In this document: positions 13,393 to 17,078 of the stretch, one piece after another | How the letters are laid out: each line of letters opens with the position of its first letter | Numbering within the stretch: position 1 is the first letter of the stretch | Assembly (NCBI GenBank): GCA_035540755.1 | Contig: DATLGD010000210.1 | Span: 1 to 17,078, forward strand | Direction of reading: 5' to 3' | DNA: 17,078 nt | Source: DATLGD01 sp035540755 | GTDB lineage: Bacteria; Actinomycetota; Actinomycetes; Mycobacteriales; SCTD01 | Notes under the pieces: model-generated | Told to the model about the DNA's origin: nothing | Databases searched by the model: none | Seen by the model: the letters and a program-made list of their open reading frames with translations, nothing else | Position numbers and translations under genes: made by a program

Positions 13393-14550
13393 GTGCACGT
13401 CCGCCACCTCTCGCTGGCCGACTTCCGCTCCTGGTCGGCGGTCGAGCTCGCGCTCGAGCCGGGCGCGACCGCACTGGTCGGCGCCAACGGCCAGGGCAAG
13501 ACCAACCTCGTGGAGGCCCTGGGCTACGTCGCGACGCTGGACTCCCACCGGGTCAGCTCCGACGCCCCGCTGGTGCGCGCCGGTGCCGAGCGCGCGGTGG
13601 TGCGGGCGCTGGTCGCCCGGGACGGCCGCGACACCCTCGTCGAGGTCGAGATCAACCCGGGCAAGGCCAACCGCGCGCGGCTGAACCGGTCGCCGGTGCC
13701 CCGCGCCCGGGAGGTGCTCGGCGTCCTGCGCACGGTGCTGTTCGCTCCCGAAGACCTCGCGATCGTGCGGGGTGACCCTTCGGAGCGGCGGCGGTTCCTC
13801 GACGACCTGCTGGTCGCCGGCGCGCCCCGGTACGCGGCGGTCCGCGCCGACTACGAGCGGGTGCTCAAGCAGCGCAACGCGCTGCTGAAGACCGCCTTCC
13901 ACGCCGCGCGAGCCGGGCGCTCGGGCGACATGCGCACCCTCGACGTCTGGGACGCCCACCTGGCCCGCGCCGGTGCCGAGCTGCTGGCCGGCCGGCTGTC
14001 GCTCGTCGAGGCGCTGCGGCCGCAGGTCGCCGCCGCCTACCGGGACGTCTCGGCCGGGCAGGGCGAGGCGGGGCTGGCCTACCGCAGCTCGCTGGAGTCC
14101 TCCGACGGCGGGGGCACGCCGGTGCCGGTCGGCGCCGACCGGGACGTGCTCGCCGCGGCGATGCTCTCGGAGCTGGCCCGGGTGCGGCCGGCCGAGGTGG
14201 AGCGGGGGGTGAGCCTGGTCGGCCCGCACCGCGACGAGCTGGTGCTCACCCTCGGCGACCTGCCGGTGCGCGGCTACGCCTCCCACGGGGAGTCCTGGTC
14301 GTTCGCGCTGGCCCTGCGGCTGGCCTCCTACACGCTGCTCAAGGCCGACGCCACCGCCGACGGCGAGCCGGTGCTGGTGCTCGACGACGTCTTCGCCGAG
14401 CTCGACAGCGGACGCCGCGACCGGCTGGCCGAGCTGGTCAGCGGGGCGACCCAGGTGCTCGTCACGGCAGCCGTGGCCGCGGACGTCCCGGAGGCGCTGG
14501 CCGGCGGGCGGTACGACGTGCACGAGGGGCGGGTGCGGCGTGTCCGCTGA
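13393..14550 (+). CDS. recF: DNA replication and repair protein RecF
   Basis: A 385-residue SMC-like ATPase that helps load RecA at single-strand gaps. The N-terminus MHVRHLSLADFRSW is typical. Walker A GANGQGKTN has Lys 36. The ABC-type signature is in GYASHGESWSFALALRLASY, and Walker B VLVLDDVFAELD has Asp 331-332, all in place. The GTG start is chosen because it precedes the conserved HVRHLSL strand and lies 9 bp after gnd; the ribosome site is weak, which fits translational coupling with gnd. The stop lies 11 nt inside dciA. Confidence 0.96.
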   Translation: MHVRHLSLADFRSWSAVELALEPGATALVGANGQGKTNLVEALGYVATLDSHRVSSDAPLVRAGAERAVVRALVARDGRDTLVEVEINPGKANRARLNRSPVPRAREVLGVLRTVLFAPEDLAIVRGDPSERRRFLDDLLVAGAPRYAAVRADYERVLKQRNALLKTAFHAARAGRSGDMRTLDVWDAHLARAGAELLAGRLSLVEALRPQVAAAYRDVSAGQGEAGLAYRSSLESSDGGGTPVPVGADRDVLAAAMLSELARVRPAEVERGVSLVGPHRDELVLTLGDLPVRGYASHGESWSFALALRLASYTLLKADATADGEPVLVLDDVFAELDSGRRDRLAELVSGATQVLVTAAVAADVPEALAGGRYDVHEGRVRRVR

Positions 14551-15130
14551 GGAGCAGCCTGCCGGCCAGCAGCCCGCCGGCGAGGCGTCCGCGCGGCCCC
14601 CCGCTGCGGAGGACCCCGCGGCCGCCGGGACGCCGCCGACCGGCCCTGACCTCGTGCGGGCCGCGCTCGCGTCGGCCCGGGCCGCGGCGCGGGCGAAGGG
14701 GGTCAGCCCGGGAACGCCCGCCCGCCGGGCGAGGCGTCCGCTCCCGCCGGCCCGCTCCGGGGCCGGTCCGGACGGCCGCGACCCGCTGCTGTTCGGCGAC
14801 GCCATCGCGCGCATGGTCGCCGAGCGCGGCTGGCAGGAGGCGACCTCGGCCGGCCGGGTCCTCGGCGAGTGGGAGCGCCTGGTCGGTCCGGAGATCGCCG
14901 ACCACTGCGCGCCGGCGAGCCTGGTCGACGGTGAGCTGGTGCTCGTCGCCGAGTCCTCGGCCTGGGCCACTCAGCTGCGGCTGATGACGCGCACCCTGCA
15001 GGCGCGCCTGACCGAGCAGGTCGGCGAGGGCGTCGTCACCTCCGTCGTCGTGCGCGGCCCGACCACGCCGGACTGGCGCCGCGGCCCCCGCCGGGTCAAG
15101 GGCCGGGGTCCCCGCGACACCTACGGCTGA
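14540..15130 (+). CDS. dciA: DciA-family protein (DUF721), predicted replicative helicase loader
   Basis: A 196-residue protein with a disordered Ala/Pro/Arg N-terminal half and a DUF721 domain from about residue 78. Key stretches are DPLLFGDAIARMVAERGWQE, GRVLGEWERLVGPEIADHC, DGELVLVAESSAWATQLRLM and LTEQVGEGVVTSVVVRGP. DciA interacts with the replicative helicase DnaB in bacteria that lack DnaC/DnaI and is thought to be the ancestral loader. The gene between recF and gyrB is the actinobacterial norm. The GTG start overlaps the recF stop by 11 nt. In actinobacteria the domain order (disordered arm first, KH-like domain last) is as seen here. Confidence 0.9.
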   Translation: MSAEEQPAGQQPAGEASARPPAAEDPAAAGTPPTGPDLVRAALASARAAARAKGVSPGTPARRARRPLPPARSGAGPDGRDPLLFGDAIARMVAERGWQEATSAGRVLGEWERLVGPEIADHCAPASLVDGELVLVAESSAWATQLRLMTRTLQARLTEQVGEGVVTSVVVRGPTTPDWRRGPRRVKGRGPRDTYG

Positions 15131-15146
15131 CCGGCCGGCGGCTCTC

Positions 15147-15189
15147 CGCGCACGCGGCGCCGCGCGAACGCCCGCCGCGAGCGTGCGCG
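15147..15189 (+). terminator. Hairpin after dciA, probable terminator
   Basis: CGCGCACGC (15147-15155) and GCGTGCGCG (15181-15189) are perfect 9-bp arms with a 25-nt loop that can pair further inside (GGCG with CGCC). It begins 17 bp after the dciA stop and is followed by a run of seven G rather than T. It would separate the dnaN-recF-dciA transcript from gyrB. Confidence 0.6.
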
Positions 15190-15271
15190 TGGGGGGGCAC
15201 GTCGGGCGGGGTCGGTCCCGCCACACGGCGCGGCAGCGCCCGTCCTGCGCGGCTCCCCCCGCCCGGGCGGC

Positions 15272-15277
15272 TATGCT
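15272..15277 (+). promoter_or_regulatory. Candidate -10 element (TATGCT) of gyrB
   Basis: TATGCT is the best TANNNT match in the gap and stands out from its GC-rich surroundings. No good -35 hexamer lies 16-18 bp upstream, which is common for actinobacterial promoters. Initiation near 15284 would leave a leader of about 160 nt. Confidence 0.45.
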
Positions 15278-15444
15278 GGCCGCCGGACACCGCCGGTGGC
15301 CACCGCGGGTCGCTCCGACGACGCGCAGCGGCCGGTCGGCGACGTCCCCGCTCCGGTCGCGACCCGCCGCCGGAGCCGTCGGACCGCGCGCGAGGGCGCG
15401 GCGGTCCCGTCCCGCGCGCGGGAGAAGCGGAGCGACCGTTCCGG

Positions 15445-17078
<1,634 letters not shown>

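Larger units (their letters stand above)
15131..15444 (+). other. dciA-gyrB intergenic region
   Basis: This 314-bp gap holds the post-dciA hairpin, a likely -10 box at 15272-15277, and a GC-rich gyrB leader of about 160 nt with an inverted repeat (15305-15313 with 15359-15367). I see no gene in it. Confidence 0.7.

Overview
This is a high-GC actinobacterial chromosome segment (roughly three quarters G+C by eye) around the replication origin. It carries the conserved block rpmH-rnpA-yidD-yidC-jag-rsmG-parA-parB on the minus strand and dnaA-dnaN-gnd-recF-dciA-gyrB on the plus strand. Gene order, protein character and very GC-rich codon use suggest Actinomycetota. A Geodermatophilaceae-like relative (Blastococcus, Geodermatophilus or Modestobacter) is my guess, not a demonstrated assignment.

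Layout. Positions 1-129 are the 3' end of a protein with an S-layer-homology-like C-terminus. Positions 174-2517 hold a PLP-dependent aminotransferase, apparently transcribed without a leader, and a D-Ala-D-Ala ligase-family ATP-grasp enzyme. These converge on parB across an 87-bp gap filled by a strong hairpin that contains a 17-bp direct repeat. From 8529 down to 2605 runs the minus-strand operon for ribosome/RNase P proteins, membrane insertion (YidD, YidC, Jag), 16S rRNA methylation (RsmG) and chromosome segregation (ParA, ParB). Several of its genes overlap by 4-7 nt. The 489-bp rpmH-dnaA gap (8530-9018) holds two divergent sigma-70-type promoters and four DnaA boxes, two of which straddle the dnaA promoter. 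dnaA follows, then a 424-bp dnaA-dnaN gap with degenerate DnaA boxes (presumed oriC). The remaining genes are dnaN, a short 6-phosphogluconate dehydrogenase, recF, dciA (DUF721) and, after a 314-bp gap, the first 544 codons of gyrB, cut by the window edge.

Together the genes cover initiation (DnaA, oriC, DciA), elongation (DnaN), repair (RecF), supercoiling (GyrB) and origin segregation (ParAB). I see no tRNA, rRNA, CRISPR, insertion sequence or phage gene, and no undescribed defence or mobile system. The unusual points are local: a histidine-rich ParB tail, the convergent repeat hairpin, the leaderless aminotransferase promoter, the weak DnaA boxes in the presumed origin, and low-complexity extensions on YidC, ParA and Gnd.
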